This document shows, piece by piece, positions 8,277 to 19,827 of a stretch of DNA of 64,000 nucleotides. Source of the DNA: Jiangella alba (GTDB lineage: Bacteria; Actinomycetota; Actinomycetes; Jiangellales; Jiangellaceae); contig NZ_FNUC01000003.1 of the NCBI RefSeq assembly GCF_900106035.1, forward strand, positions 1,364,001 to 1,428,000. Reading direction: 5' to 3'. Numbering within the stretch: position 1 is the first letter of the stretch; each line of letters begins with the position of its first letter. Under the pieces are notes generated by a model that saw only the letters and a list, made by a program, of their open reading frames with translations, was not told where the DNA came from and made no database searches. A program made the translations under genes and the position numbers.

Positions 8277-9720
8277 GTGACCACACCCACGCACCCGGCG
8301 GGCGGTGACGTGTCGCCGGCCCGCCTGCTGCTCGTGCTCGTCCCGGCGATGCTGCTGATCCCCGTCGCCGCCGACATGGTCTCGCTGGTCCTGCCGCGCA
8401 TCGGCGACGAGTTCGGTGCGTCGACGCCGCAGACGGCCTGGGTGGTGACCGGGTTCCTGCTCGCCTGCGCCGTCGGCATCCCGATCTACGGCCGGATGGC
8501 CGACCGGTTCGGCCTGCGCCGGCTGTTCGTCGTCGCGCTGGCCGTGTTCGGCGCCGGGAACCTCATCAGCGCGGTGGCGACCGGCCTGGTCGCGATCGTG
8601 GCCGGGGCGGGTCGTCGCAGGCGCCGGCGGGGCCGCGCTCCCGGTGCTGGTGATCGTGGCCGCCACCCGGCTGCTGCCGCCGGACCGGGCCGCGATGGGC
8701 GTGGGCATCATCGGCGGGGCGGCCGGCCTGGGCACGGCGCTGGGCCCGGCCATCGGCGGCGGCATCGGCCAGTCCTGGGGCTGGCGCGCGCTGTTCTGGT
8801 TGCTCGCGGCCGCGTCGATCGCGCTGATCCCGGCGGTCCGCCGCGTCGTCGCCGACACGCGGCCCGGCGACACCAGCCGCCTCGACGTGCCGGGCGGCAT
8901 GCTGCTCGGCGCCGGGGCCGGCCTGCTGCTGTTCGGCACCACCCGGGCCGACGGCGCCGACGGGTTCGCCGCGCCCTCGTCCTGGGGAGCACTGCTGGCC
9001 GGTGCGCTGCTGGCGGCGCTGTTCGTCTGGCGGACCCGCACCGCGGCCGAGCCGTTCGTGCCGCCGTCGCTGTTCGCGCACCGCGGCTACCTCGCCGCGG
9101 TGACGGTGATCTTCCTGGCCATGGCGGTCAACCTCGCCGCCCTGGTGCTCGTGCCGCTCATGGTGATCGAGGTCGGCGGCCTCACCCCGGGCGAGGGTGC
9201 GCTGGTGATGATCCCCGGCGGCCTCGCCCTCGCCGTCGCGGCGCTGGTGGCCGGTCGCCTCGGCGCCCGCGGCGCCAACGAGGGCACCCTCGCGCTGGCC
9301 GGGCTGGTCCTCGTCGCCGCGGCGATGCTGTTCCTGTCCACCGTCGCCGCCGGAGCCGCCCCCTGGCTGGCCGGGGTGGCGGTCGCCGTGCTGGGTGCGG
9401 GGTTCGCGGTCGTCGTCACGCTGACGACCACCGCGATCGGCAGTCTGCTGCCGCCGGAGCAGGCCGGCGCCGGGGTCGGCGTCTTCCAGGGCGCCCAGTT
9501 CCTCGGCGCCGGCGCCGGCCCCGCCGTCTTCGGCGTCGTGCTGTCCGCCCGCGAGGGCACCGGCCGTCTCAACCCGCTCCACACCGGCCCGGCGGCCGCC
9601 TACTCCGACACGTTCCTCGTCCTGGCCCTGCTCGCCCTGGCCGCCATGATCGCCGCGCTCTGGCTGCGGCGTGCCCGGGCCGCGGCACCCTCCGTCAGCT
9701 CGGCGCGGGTGCCCGGGTGA
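8277..9720 (+). CDS. MFS drug exporter (DHA2-like), single-base frameshift near 8605
   Basis: Proton-driven efflux pump of the major facilitator superfamily; many hydrophobic segments fit the DHA2 group. The N-terminal part (motif GRMADRFGLRRL) and the rest are in different frames. In the stretch 8601-8611 the sequence has GGGG where GGG would give AGRVVAGAGGAALPV and an unbroken 480-residue protein. The gene is therefore either a sequencing artefact or a fresh pseudogene. The GTG at 8277 has GAGAGGA six bases upstream; a GTG at 8271 touches that site. Divergent drug specificity cannot be read from sequence. It ends 27 bases before the convergent aceE. Confidence 0.85.
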
Positions 9721-9747
9721 GCACCTGGACGGCGACCGGCTGCCGCT

Positions 9748-12495
<2,748 letters not shown>

Positions 12496-12732
12496 GACTG
12501 TCCCTTCGTGATGGTCACTGGTTCCTATCCTGCTCGCTCGGCGGCCGTACGTCACATTCGCATGCGCGGACGTCTTTCCAAGCGCGCTGAGCAGGGGCAC
12601 CATAGGCCCGTTCGGGCAAGCGTGTCAGGCTTGGTCTGGCGGGTTCACTTGCGCGACGGCGCGTCCTTGGGTGGACTACAGCAAACGCGGAACGCAGGGG
12701 GCGGGCCGCGACGACTGCGAGGAGGACGATCG

Positions 12733-13167
12733 GTGGGCCAGATCGCGGGCCACTCGGAACAGAACGACGGGCCGGCCGCCAAGCTCGGCTTCCGTCCCAA
12801 CCAGGTGGTCCTGGAGCTCGGCTGGGACGACGACTGCGATGACGATCTGCGCATCGACATCGAGGAAGTCACCGGCACCGAGCTGCTCGACGGCGAGTCC
12901 GGCGAGGTCGCCGACGTGGTGCTGCAGTGGTGGCGCGAGGACGACGGTGATCTCACCGACGCCCTCATCGGCGCGACCACCGACCTCGCGCCCGGCGGCG
13001 TGGTGTGGCTGCTGACCCCGAAAGTGGGCCGCGACGGCTCCGTCGAGGCCAGCGACATCGCCGACGCCGCGCTGACCGCCGGCCTGTCCACCACGTCCAC
13101 CGTGTCGGCGGCCGATGACTGGTCCGGCACCAAACTGGTCGCTCCCAAGGGGTCGGCCCGCAAGTGA
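12733..13167 (+). CDS. DUF3052 family protein
   Basis: A 144-residue acidic protein of unknown function, conserved in actinobacteria next to aceE and a one-cysteine peroxiredoxin. Visible features are the opening AKLGFRPNQVVLELGWDDD, acidic clusters, and a C-terminal DDWSGTKLVAPK. The GTG at 12733 has GAGGAGGA seven bases upstream. Its stop overlaps the start of the peroxiredoxin (GTGA), so the two are translationally coupled. The 237-base gap to aceE must contain both promoters; I saw no convincing -35/-10 pair in it. Confidence 0.9.
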   Translation: MGQIAGHSEQNDGPAAKLGFRPNQVVLELGWDDDCDDDLRIDIEEVTGTELLDGESGEVADVVLQWWREDDGDLTDALIGATTDLAPGGVVWLLTPKVGRDGSVEASDIADAALTAGLSTTSTVSAADDWSGTKLVAPKGSARK

Positions 13168-13624
13168 GCCTGGTCGGTGCCCCGGCACCGGACTTCGAAC
13201 TGCCGGACCAGCACGGTTCGGCAGTCCGGCTCTCCTCGCTGCGCGGCCGGCCGGTCGTGCTGGCGTTCTTCCCGTTCGCGTTCACCGACGTGTGCACGGG
13301 CGAGCTGGCCGCCATCCGCGACTCCCTGATCCCCGCCGTCGGCGACACCGCGCACGTCGTCGCCGTCTCGTGCGACTCGATGTTCGCGCTGCGGGTCTTC
13401 GCCGACGGCGCCGGGCTGGATTTCCCGCTGTTGTCCGACTTCTGGCCACATGGGGCGGTTGCCGCGGCGTACGGTGTCCTCGATCACGACCGCGGCTGCG
13501 CGGTTCGGGGTACCTTCGTAGTGGACGCAGGGGGACCGTCCGCTGGGACGTCGTCAATTCGCTTCCCGATGCCCGGGACGTCGACGACTACCGGCGCGTG
13601 CTGGGTTCGCTCGGCGCGGCCTGA
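13164..13624 (+). CDS. ahpE: AhpE-like one-cysteine peroxiredoxin, single-base frameshift near 13532
   Basis: Thiol peroxidase reducing hydroperoxides. The peroxidatic cysteine is Cys44 in FTDVCTGEL, with PFAF before it, and the downstream LLSDFWPHGAVAAAYGV closely follows AhpE. After VVD the frame is lost in a run of five G at 13530-13534. With one more G it continues AGGTVRWDVVNSLPDARD and stops at 13624, giving a normal 153 residues. As given, the reading frame would instead run on into the next gene. A missing base in the G run is the simplest explanation. Coupled to DUF3052 upstream. Confidence 0.86.
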
Positions 13625-13682
13625 CGGTCCGGGCGCCTCCGACGTCCGCGGTCCAGAACGACAGCAGGAAGGGAGCTCGCTC

Positions 13683-14129
13683 GTGCCGTGCTACCGCTGT
13701 GGCGCCCGTCAGTCCGACCCTGCCCGGGGGACGAACCTGTGGGTGCGCGGCGTCCGGGCCGATGAGCAGGTGCTGATCTGCCCCGACTGCCAGCAGAACA
13801 AGGGCTGGTCGACCGACCTCGACCACTGCTCGGTCTGCGGCGCCACCACGCTCGTGCGCCGGCTCGGCCACACCGTGTGCCGCTCCTGCGAGGCGTCGGC
13901 CACGGCCGAGTTCCTCGCCGTCGAAACCACCATGGACCGCGGCTTCGCCATCCGCATGCCCGGCCCCGGCCGGCACCGCCGCACCGACAGCCGCGACCTC
14001 TCCGCCGACGTCGCCAGCGCCATCGACCGCGTCCTCGGCCGGGCGCCGGCCAGACCCACGCAGTCGGCCATCGCCGACGCCCTCGCCGCGTCCGAACCAC
14101 AGAAGGCGCCACCCGAAGGCGCCGCCTGA
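13683..14129 (+). CDS. Zinc-ribbon protein of unknown function
   Basis: A 148-residue protein opening with CYRCG and carrying further CPDCQ, CSVCG and CRSC pairs, which makes two likely zinc ribbons in residues 1-70. The remainder is a basic, low-complexity tail with a short helix (DVASAIDRVLG). I do not recognise a named family. The GTG at 13683 follows AGGAAGGGAG by seven bases. It lies 58 bases after the peroxiredoxin and just before a tRNA gene. A role in nucleic-acid or protein binding is a guess. Confidence 0.7.
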   Translation: MPCYRCGARQSDPARGTNLWVRGVRADEQVLICPDCQQNKGWSTDLDHCSVCGATTLVRRLGHTVCRSCEASATAEFLAVETTMDRGFAIRMPGPGRHRRTDSRDLSADVASAIDRVLGRAPARPTQSAIADALAASEPQKAPPEGAA

Positions 14130-14185
14130 CACCGATTTCGGCGTCCCGCGGTTCTCCCGATACCCTGACCCTTCGCACGACGACG

Positions 14186-14257
14186 GGGCGCATAGCTCAG
14201 CGGTAGAGCACTGGTCTTACAAACCAGGGGTCGTAGGTTCGAACCCTACTGCGCCCA
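14186..14257 (+). tRNA. tRNA-Val (anticodon TAC)
   Basis: A 72-base cloverleaf: acceptor GGGCGCA pairs with TGCGCCC, D-arm GCTC/GAGC, anticodon stem CTGGT/ACCAG around loop CTTACAA, five-base variable region, T-arm GTAGG/CCTAC around TTCGAAC. The anticodon at 14218-14220 is TAC, reading GTA valine codons. Discriminator base A; the genome continues CGA, so CCA is not encoded. Confidence 0.95.
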
Positions 14258-14354
14258 CGACACCTCGCCGTCGGCCAGGCGCGCGTGTGCGTGGGCCCGG
14301 GCGAGTGGCCTGGAAGGCCCAGCTGACGACCGGCGCGGCGCGGTCGGGCGGTCG

Positions 14355-14987
14355 CTATCTGCCGAGCCCGTCCTCCCGCACCCGCTCGCCGTACTGCCCG
14401 CGGTGGCGGATCGGGCGCCCGACGGTCGAGTACTTGCGCTTGACGCGCTCCAGGTGGGTGCGGACGGTTCCCGCCGCGATGCCGAGCAACCGGCCGACCG
14501 CGTCCAGCGTCATCCCGCGACCGTAGGCGACCAGCACCTCGCGTTCGCGCGGCGTCAGCCGAGGGCGGCCCGGCCGGTCGTCCCGGCCGAGCCAGAAGGC
14601 GTGATCCGCCGTGAGCGGGGACTCGCCGCGTGCGACCGCCCGCACGACCTCGGCCAGCGCGGTCAGGTTGGCCGACTTCTGCACGTAGGCGACAGCACCA
14701 GCCTCGGTCGTGGTCAGGATGTGCGACGGGTCGGGCACCACCGTGACGACGATGACGGTGCACCCCGCCGCCACCAGGGCGGATACGTTCTGCACCGGAT
14801 CGCTGAAGTCCTCCAGGTTCAGGTCCAGCAGCACGATCCGCGCGGTTGCCGGCCGGCCGAGGAAGTCGTCCACCGTCGTCGCCGTCCGGACCAGCCTGAT
14901 GTCGGGGACCCGGAACAGCCAGGTCGTCATCCCCTCCAGCAGCATCTGGTCGTTGTCGATGGCCGCGATGTCGATCACGGCTTCCAC
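14355..14987 (-). CDS. LuxR-type (NarL-like) response regulator
   Basis: Output half of a two-component pair. The receiver domain (about residues 1-120) has acidic residues near the start (AIDNDQM), the phosphoacceptor Asp55 in IVLLDLNLED and the lysine in YVQKSANL. The C-terminal helix-turn-helix (LTPREREVLVAYGRG to AGTVRTHLERVKRKY) is LuxR/GerE type. The GTG at 14987 has GGAGG four bases upstream; the alternative GTG at 14978 forms a GTGA overlap with the kinase stop, giving 207 instead of 210 residues. Lies at the distal end of the RiPP operon after a hairpin, so it may be a separate unit controlling immunity or production. Confidence 0.88.
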   Translation of the reverse strand: MEAVIDIAAIDNDQMLLEGMTTWLFRVPDIRLVRTATTVDDFLGRPATARIVLLDLNLEDFSDPVQNVSALVAAGCTVIVVTVVPDPSHILTTTEAGAVAYVQKSANLTALAEVVRAVARGESPLTADHAFWLGRDDRPGRPRLTPREREVLVAYGRGMTLDAVGRLLGIAAGTVRTHLERVKRKYSTVGRPIRHRGQYGERVREDGLGR

Positions 14988-16156
14988 AGCACCTCCACCA
15001 CCGTGCTCTCGCCGGGACTCGAGCTGACGGCGGCCGTGCCGCCCGCGTCGGTCACCGCGTCGCGCAGCTCCCGGACGAGACCGCAGCCGACGGTCGCCGT
15101 CGTTGGGTCGAAGCCGACGCCCCGGTCCACCACGGTGATGCGCACTCCGTCGCCCTCCCCGACCACCGAGAGCCAGGCCTCGTCCGTCCCGGCGTGTCTG
15201 ACCACGTTGTTCAGCGCCTCCCGCGCGGCGCCGAGCAGCGCCGCGGCCACCCTCGGCGGCAGCTCGGCGGGCAGGTCGTGGAAGCGGGAGTTCACCCGCA
15301 GCCCGAGCGTCTGCTTGTCGCGCACCACGCCGGCGAGGTCGGCGGCGAAGTCTCCGGAGCCGCCACCCGCCGTGCCGGTCACCAGACCACGGAGGAAGTC
15401 CGCGTCGCGGGCACACAGCTCCCGCACCTCAGCGGCACGATGGTCCAGGCCACCGCGGGCGATCGTGGTGAGGGTGCTCAACACCGTCTGGTGTAGTCCG
15501 TCGTACTGCCGGAACCGCTCGTCGATGCGGGCCTGCGCGGCGGCCTCCCTGGCACGTGCCTCGATCGCCTCGGCGGTCGCTGTGTCGGTGGTGCGTGCCG
15601 ACGCCCGCAGCCAGGTGGCGATCAGCCGCGCCAGGACCGCGAAGCCCAGCACCAGGAAGCAGGTCACCGCGATCGAGCTGAGCGCGTCCGGCGCCCGGTC
15701 GAGCCGCGGCCAGATGCCGACGAGGTACGACCCGCCGAGCACGAGCAGACCGTGGAACGCCACGCCGGCCGACGAGAACACCGCGGCGAGGACGCCCGAT
15801 CCCATCGCGAACGGTACGACCCAGTCCGGCCCCGACGTGCAGGCGCCGTCGCACATCCGGGGCACAGTCACCAGCCAGCACGCCGCGAGCGCGACGTCAC
15901 CGAGCACCCACGGCTGCGTGACGGTGTCGCGGCGCAGCGCCACGGCGTACAGCACCGCCGACCACGTCACGGCGATGAGATAGGCGACCGACGCATGGCC
16001 GGCGGCGAGGAACCCCTCGAGCTCGCCGACGGCGAGCACGGGCAGCAGCACGGCCAGCTGAGTGGCCCGCAGACACACCAGAGCCCTGATCAGGAGACGT
16101 TCGGTCCGGACCTGCGTGCCAACGGCGTTCGACGGTACCCACTGCGGCGGGTGCAC
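14975..16156 (-). CDS. Membrane sensor histidine kinase (NarL partner type)
   Basis: Sensor of the pair. Five or six hydrophobic segments fill residues about 20-190, followed by a short coiled region, a HisKA_3-like dimerisation helix with the likely phosphoacceptor His in GLHQTVLSTL, and an HATPase domain (REALNNVVRHAG, then VDRGVGFDP). With the GTG at 16156 the protein is 393 residues. The ribosome site is weak, and an in-frame extension upstream through the intergenic hairpin is considered unlikely. The 3' end overlaps the response regulator. The signal sensed is unknown; cell-envelope or product sensing would fit the RiPP context. Confidence 0.82.
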   Translation of the reverse strand: MHPPQWVPSNAVGTQVRTERLLIRALVCLRATQLAVLLPVLAVGELEGFLAAGHASVAYLIAVTWSAVLYAVALRRDTVTQPWVLGDVALAACWLVTVPRMCDGACTSGPDWVVPFAMGSGVLAAVFSSAGVAFHGLLVLGGSYLVGIWPRLDRAPDALSSIAVTCFLVLGFAVLARLIATWLRASARTTDTATAEAIEARAREAAAQARIDERFRQYDGLHQTVLSTLTTIARGGLDHRAAEVRELCARDADFLRGLVTGTAGGGSGDFAADLAGVVRDKQTLGLRVNSRFHDLPAELPPRVAAALLGAAREALNNVVRHAGTDEAWLSVVGEGDGVRITVVDRGVGFDPTTATVGCGLVRELRDAVTDAGGTAAVSSSPGESTVVEVLWKP

Positions 16157-16214
16157 CTCAGAGAGCCTGTCACAACCCCTTGACCCTGCGCTAGAGCCGA
16201 GGTTATGAACGTCA

Positions 16215-16242
16215 CCTACGCGTACCCCGGCGTTCGCGTAGG
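16215..16242 (-). terminator. Hairpin after the RiPP operon
   Basis: Eight-base perfect stem CCTACGCG/CGCGTAGG with a 12-base loop, 18 bases after the stop of the last RiPP gene on the minus strand. No T-run follows, so it may be a factor-assisted terminator or an operator for the kinase gene rather than a classical intrinsic terminator. Confidence 0.4.
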
Positions 16243-16259
16243 CGACCCGAGTCCGACTC

Positions 16260-18185
16260 TCAGGGAAACGGATGCGGAACCATCCGCGGCCCATCGCCGC
16301 CGCGCGCGGCGATACGGTCCAGCAGCCGTGGCATCGTGAGCGCCCGCTGGCGGCCCCAGCCGAAGTCGACCGGAACCAGCCCCGGAACGATCGTGCACAC
16401 GGCCCGCACTCCCATCGCGACCATGTCCGGCGGCGTCTGGTCGACCACGATCACCTCGAACCCGTGGCGGTACAGCTCGTCCAGCAGCCGTTCCAGATCG
16501 TCGCGCAGATCGTGAGCCGCCGGCCACGGGTCCGGGTACAGGTCGGCCACCGACTCGACCGGCCGGTCGTCGAGATAGTCCTGCGCGTGTTCGAGCATCC
16601 CGGGATGCCCGAACAGATCGGCATGGTCCTGGACCATCTGCACCCGCCAGTGGTCGTCCATCATGGCCGACAGTTCGTCCCAGCGCCGGCGCGTCGTGCG
16701 CGACTTCGTCGGGATGTAGCTCATCGTCTCCGACAGCGCGGCGCGAATCGCCTGCTCCGGCTCCAGGTGCGCCCCGGCGGCGAACGACAACAGCCCCGGA
16801 CCGCCGTCGCGGCGCCGGGCAAGTGTGGTGACCACCGGAACGCTGAGATCGATGCGGTTGTCGAACGCCAGCACGTCGTAGCCGGCCAGCTCGCCCTGCT
16901 CGATCATCGACCGGATGCCCGGATCGCGGCAGGTCCGCAGATCGATGCGGCGCAGGCGTTCTCGGCCGTACCAGGCCATGATGAAAGCATCGCGCTCGAT
17001 CAGTTCCAGGAGACCGAACAGGACGGCTTCCTCCAAGGAACTGCCCGCAGCGCATCCGTTCGACGACGAGAGGACGAAATTGTCACCCATCTTCATCTCA
17101 GAGCTGTAGTGCACCAGGCGCTGCGGCACCAGAATCGGGGTGCCGGAGCGAACCCGATGACCCCAGATCCACGGAATGGGCTGATCCGGGTCGAATCGAT
17201 CGACGAGTGGATCGGTGTCGAACGTCTGATCCGGGTAGGTGCCGCACCGCAGCGGGTCCAATGCGACCTCGCCGACCTCTCGATAGCTGGCGATCACCGG
17301 TTCCACCGGGCGTCGGTTGTGCGTGCCGGCGTACCGTTCGAGTCCTTCCAGATAGGCCAGCCTCAGACTGTCGGTGAATCTGTTGGCATGCCCGCTCCAT
17401 GCCACGTCGAGCAGCCCGGCATAGCCCCGCACATAGATCGCGCCGGTGACGGTCGCCGTCGTCGGCAGCCAGGGGTACGTCAGGGTGCCGGACCCGATCG
17501 TTCCGCACAGCGGATTGGCAAGACCGCCCGCCGGTAGCGGGAGATCGTGGGGATCACTGAGCCGGTACTGGTGCGGCGACCGCTTCGGCCTGGACTGGAA
17601 TCCCTCGAACGTCCGGGACACCTCGGGACCGCGGGTACCACAGCTGGGGCACCGCGGATCGGCCAGTAGCGGGGCCGACAGCACCCGAAGCGATGTCACG
17701 TCGACCGATGTCATCCGTCGCAGCCCGGCGCTGTCCGGGTCCAGCAGCCGGCCCGTGATCCGCTCCGACGCCGGCGACATCGCCGCCCGGAACGCATGCC
17801 ACACCGCGTCGGCGAGGAACCCGGTCACCTGCGGCCAGACCCCTGCCGCGGTCATGCCTCGCCCGGTCTCCACCGCGTCGCGCTCGGTGCGACCGCGTAG
17901 CCGCTGCCACCGGAGGGCGAAGCAGTGGCCGCAGCCCTCACCGCTGCCCCACGGACCGACATAGATCGTGCTGCTCCCGACGTGCACCGTCGCCGAGGAT
18001 CGGTCCGGGTCGGGCGCCGCACCGAAGACATCGGCGCCCAGCACCGCCACCAGCGGGGCCCGGCCCGGCAGCGACGACGACCACCGGCGGTCGAGCTCCG
18101 CCTGGAGCCGGCGCGCCGCCTCGACCATCCCCAGTTGGGGCTGTGCGCCGGCAGCAGTGGTGGCCGGAGCCGTCGTGACGCTCAC
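16260..18185 (-). CDS. YcaO cyclodehydratase A of the RiPP cluster
   Basis: Predicted to use ATP to cyclise Cys/Ser/Thr side chains of the precursor to azolines. At 641 residues it has an N-terminal part with two CxxC pairs (Cys85/Cys88 in GCGHC; Cys179/Cys182 in CPSC), a likely zinc site. The YcaO domain has the ATP/Mg motifs YLEGLERYAG (about 278-287) and GCAAGSSLEEA with LIERDAF (about 378-401). The C-terminus ends in PHPFP, the PxPxP signature of azoline-forming YcaO proteins. The GTG at 18185 overlaps the permease stop (GTGA). No TfuA partner is near, which argues against thioamidation. A second, similar YcaO lies at 26310, so roles may be split. Confidence 0.9.
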   Translation of the reverse strand: MSVTTAPATTAAGAQPQLGMVEAARRLQAELDRRWSSSLPGRAPLVAVLGADVFGAAPDPDRSSATVHVGSSTIYVGPWGSGEGCGHCFALRWQRLRGRTERDAVETGRGMTAAGVWPQVTGFLADAVWHAFRAAMSPASERITGRLLDPDSAGLRRMTSVDVTSLRVLSAPLLADPRCPSCGTRGPEVSRTFEGFQSRPKRSPHQYRLSDPHDLPLPAGGLANPLCGTIGSGTLTYPWLPTTATVTGAIYVRGYAGLLDVAWSGHANRFTDSLRLAYLEGLERYAGTHNRRPVEPVIASYREVGEVALDPLRCGTYPDQTFDTDPLVDRFDPDQPIPWIWGHRVRSGTPILVPQRLVHYSSEMKMGDNFVLSSSNGCAAGSSLEEAVLFGLLELIERDAFIMAWYGRERLRRIDLRTCRDPGIRSMIEQGELAGYDVLAFDNRIDLSVPVVTTLARRRDGGPGLLSFAAGAHLEPEQAIRAALSETMSYIPTKSRTTRRRWDELSAMMDDHWRVQMVQDHADLFGHPGMLEHAQDYLDDRPVESVADLYPDPWPAAHDLRDDLERLLDELYRHGFEVIVVDQTPPDMVAMGVRAVCTIVPGLVPVDFGWGRQRALTMPRLLDRIAARGGDGPRMVPHPFP

Positions 18186-18937
18186 TGGTCGTCACTCCAG
18201 CGGAAGATGCGCATCCCGATGGCGTTGAACAGCGCCATCAGGACCACCAGAACGCCCAGCGAGATCCAGTAGTCGCCGGCCTCACCGGCCCCGGCCAGCG
18301 CGTACACCAGTCCGTCGAGGATGTACCGCATCGGCATGGCGTAGGACACCCCGGCCAGCCAGTCGGGGAACAGTTCGAGCGGTATGAGCGCTCCGGACAG
18401 GAACGCCATGGGGACCACGATGCAGGTTCCGATGCCGCTGACCGACTCGGGCGATCTGCCGATCGTCCCGATGATGAGGCCCAGCCCCACGAAGGCGCCG
18501 ATGCCGAGCACGAGCACCGGGATCGCCAGCGGCCACCGGCTCGAGATGGTCATGCCGAACGGCGGCAGCATGGCCACCCCGACGAACAACACCACCTGCG
18601 CCAGGCCGACGCCCACCACCATCGTCAAGCGGGAGAGCACCACCTCCGACAGCGGCGCGGGGGTGAGCCGGATCATGCGAAGAAGATCGTCGCGCCTCCA
18701 CTGCATGACGGGGAACGCCACCCCGAACGCCGCCGCATGAGCCAGCCCCCACGCCAGGATGCCCGGAGCGATCAGGTCGATGTAGCTGTTGCCGGTGCCC
18801 GCGACCTCGTCATTGCCATAGATCAGCCCGAAGATCACCAGGAACATCAGCGGGAACGCGAAGGTGAAGAACACCGTCACCCGGTCCCTGGTGTACGTCT
18901 TGTAGGAACTGCGCACCAGTGCCGGGTATGCGGTCAC
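18182..18937 (-). CDS. ABC-2 type exporter permease of the RiPP cluster
   Basis: Membrane half of a two-gene exporter. It is 251 residues with six hydrophobic segments and the ABC2 layout (FFTFAFPLMFLVIFGLIYGN near the N-terminus; AFLSGALIPLELFPDWL with LSYAMP-like ending). The GTG at 18937 overlaps the ATPase stop by four bases, and its stop overlaps the YcaO gene start. It most likely exports the finished peptide or confers self-immunity. Confidence 0.92.
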   Translation of the reverse strand: MTAYPALVRSSYKTYTRDRVTVFFTFAFPLMFLVIFGLIYGNDEVAGTGNSYIDLIAPGILAWGLAHAAAFGVAFPVMQWRRDDLLRMIRLTPAPLSEVVLSRLTMVVGVGLAQVVLFVGVAMLPPFGMTISSRWPLAIPVLVLGIGAFVGLGLIIGTIGRSPESVSGIGTCIVVPMAFLSGALIPLELFPDWLAGVSYAMPMRYILDGLVYALAGAGEAGDYWISLGVLVVLMALFNAIGMRIFRWSDDQ

Positions 18938-19827
18938 GACCGAGCTCCGATCAGTTCGAGGTAGACGTCTTCCAGAGTGGCGCCCTTGGTCGTGACGGCG
19001 TCCAGGTCCGGGCCCAGCGCCGCGAGCACCCGGGCCACGTGCCGGGTGTGCAGGACGAGGTCCGCGCCGGCGTCCGACACGGAGTCGACGCCGTCCAGGG
19101 CACCGGCTTCCGCGGCGGTCATGCGGCCGGCCGGCAACCGGATCTGCGATCCCAGGGCAGCACCGCTGATCAGCGTGCGCGGCGAGTCCAGAGCGGCGAT
19201 ACGCCCCGCGTGCAGGATCGCCACCCGGTCGCACAACGCCTCGGCCTCGTCGAGGTGATGAGTCGTGAAGACGATCGAGCGGCCCTCGTCCTTGAGACGG
19301 CGCAGCATGGACCACAGATCGCGCCGAGCCTGGGGGTCCAGCGGACCGGTCGGCTCGTCGAGGAAGATCACGTCCGGCTCGTGCACCAGTGCCGCGGCGA
19401 TCGCCAGACGCTGCCGCTGCCCACCGGAGACTTTGGTGACGCGAACGTCCGCGGCGTCGGCCAGACCGACCTGTTCCAGCGAGCGCCGCGCGTCGGCGGG
19501 CGACCGCCCGTACAGCCCGGCGACCGTCTCCAGATGCTCGATCGCCGTCAGACGTTCGAAGAACGCGGACTTCTGGGTTTGCACGCCGATGCGCGGCAGC
19601 AGGTCCAAGTCGCGTGGATGAGGTCGGTGCCCGAGGACGGTCACCGTCCCGGAATCCGGCTCGCGCAGCCCTTCGATCATCTCGATCAGCGTGGTCTTTC
19701 CGGCGCCGTTCGGCCCGAGCAGTCCGATGAACTCCCCGCGCACCACCGAGAGACTGACGTCGTCGACCACCCGGACCGATCCGTAGGACTTCGAGACCTG
19801 GTCCACTTCAATGACGAGATCGTGCAT
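18934..19827 (-). CDS. ABC exporter ATP-binding protein of the RiPP cluster
   Basis: Energises the adjacent permease. The 297-residue protein has Walker A GPNGAGKTT, signature SGGQRQRL and Walker B VIFLDEPTGPLDP, followed by a C-terminal domain typical of DrrA-like drug or bacteriocin exporters. The ATG at 19827 is preferred over a GTG one codon earlier because AAAGGG lies six bases before it. It overlaps the end of the M50 protease gene by 20 bases. Confidence 0.93.
   Translation of the reverse strand: MHDLVIEVDQVSKSYGSVRVVDDVSLSVVRGEFIGLLGPNGAGKTTLIEMIEGLREPDSGTVTVLGHRPHPRDLDLLPRIGVQTQKSAFFERLTAIEHLETVAGLYGRSPADARRSLEQVGLADAADVRVTKVSGGQRQRLAIAAALVHEPDVIFLDEPTGPLDPQARRDLWSMLRRLKDEGRSIVFTTHHLDEAEALCDRVAILHAGRIAALDSPRTLISGAALGSQIRLPAGRMTAAEAGALDGVDSVSDAGADLVLHTRHVARVLAALGPDLDAVTTKGATLEDVYLELIGARS

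Noticed and set aside
14355..14987. Response regulator as the RiPP pathway activator
   Set aside because: It lies downstream after a hairpin; the SARP next to the precursor is a better candidate for direct control.
16260..18185. YcaO A as a thioamide-forming enzyme
   Set aside because: No TfuA partner gene is nearby and the protein ends in PHPFP, typical of azoline-forming YcaO proteins.
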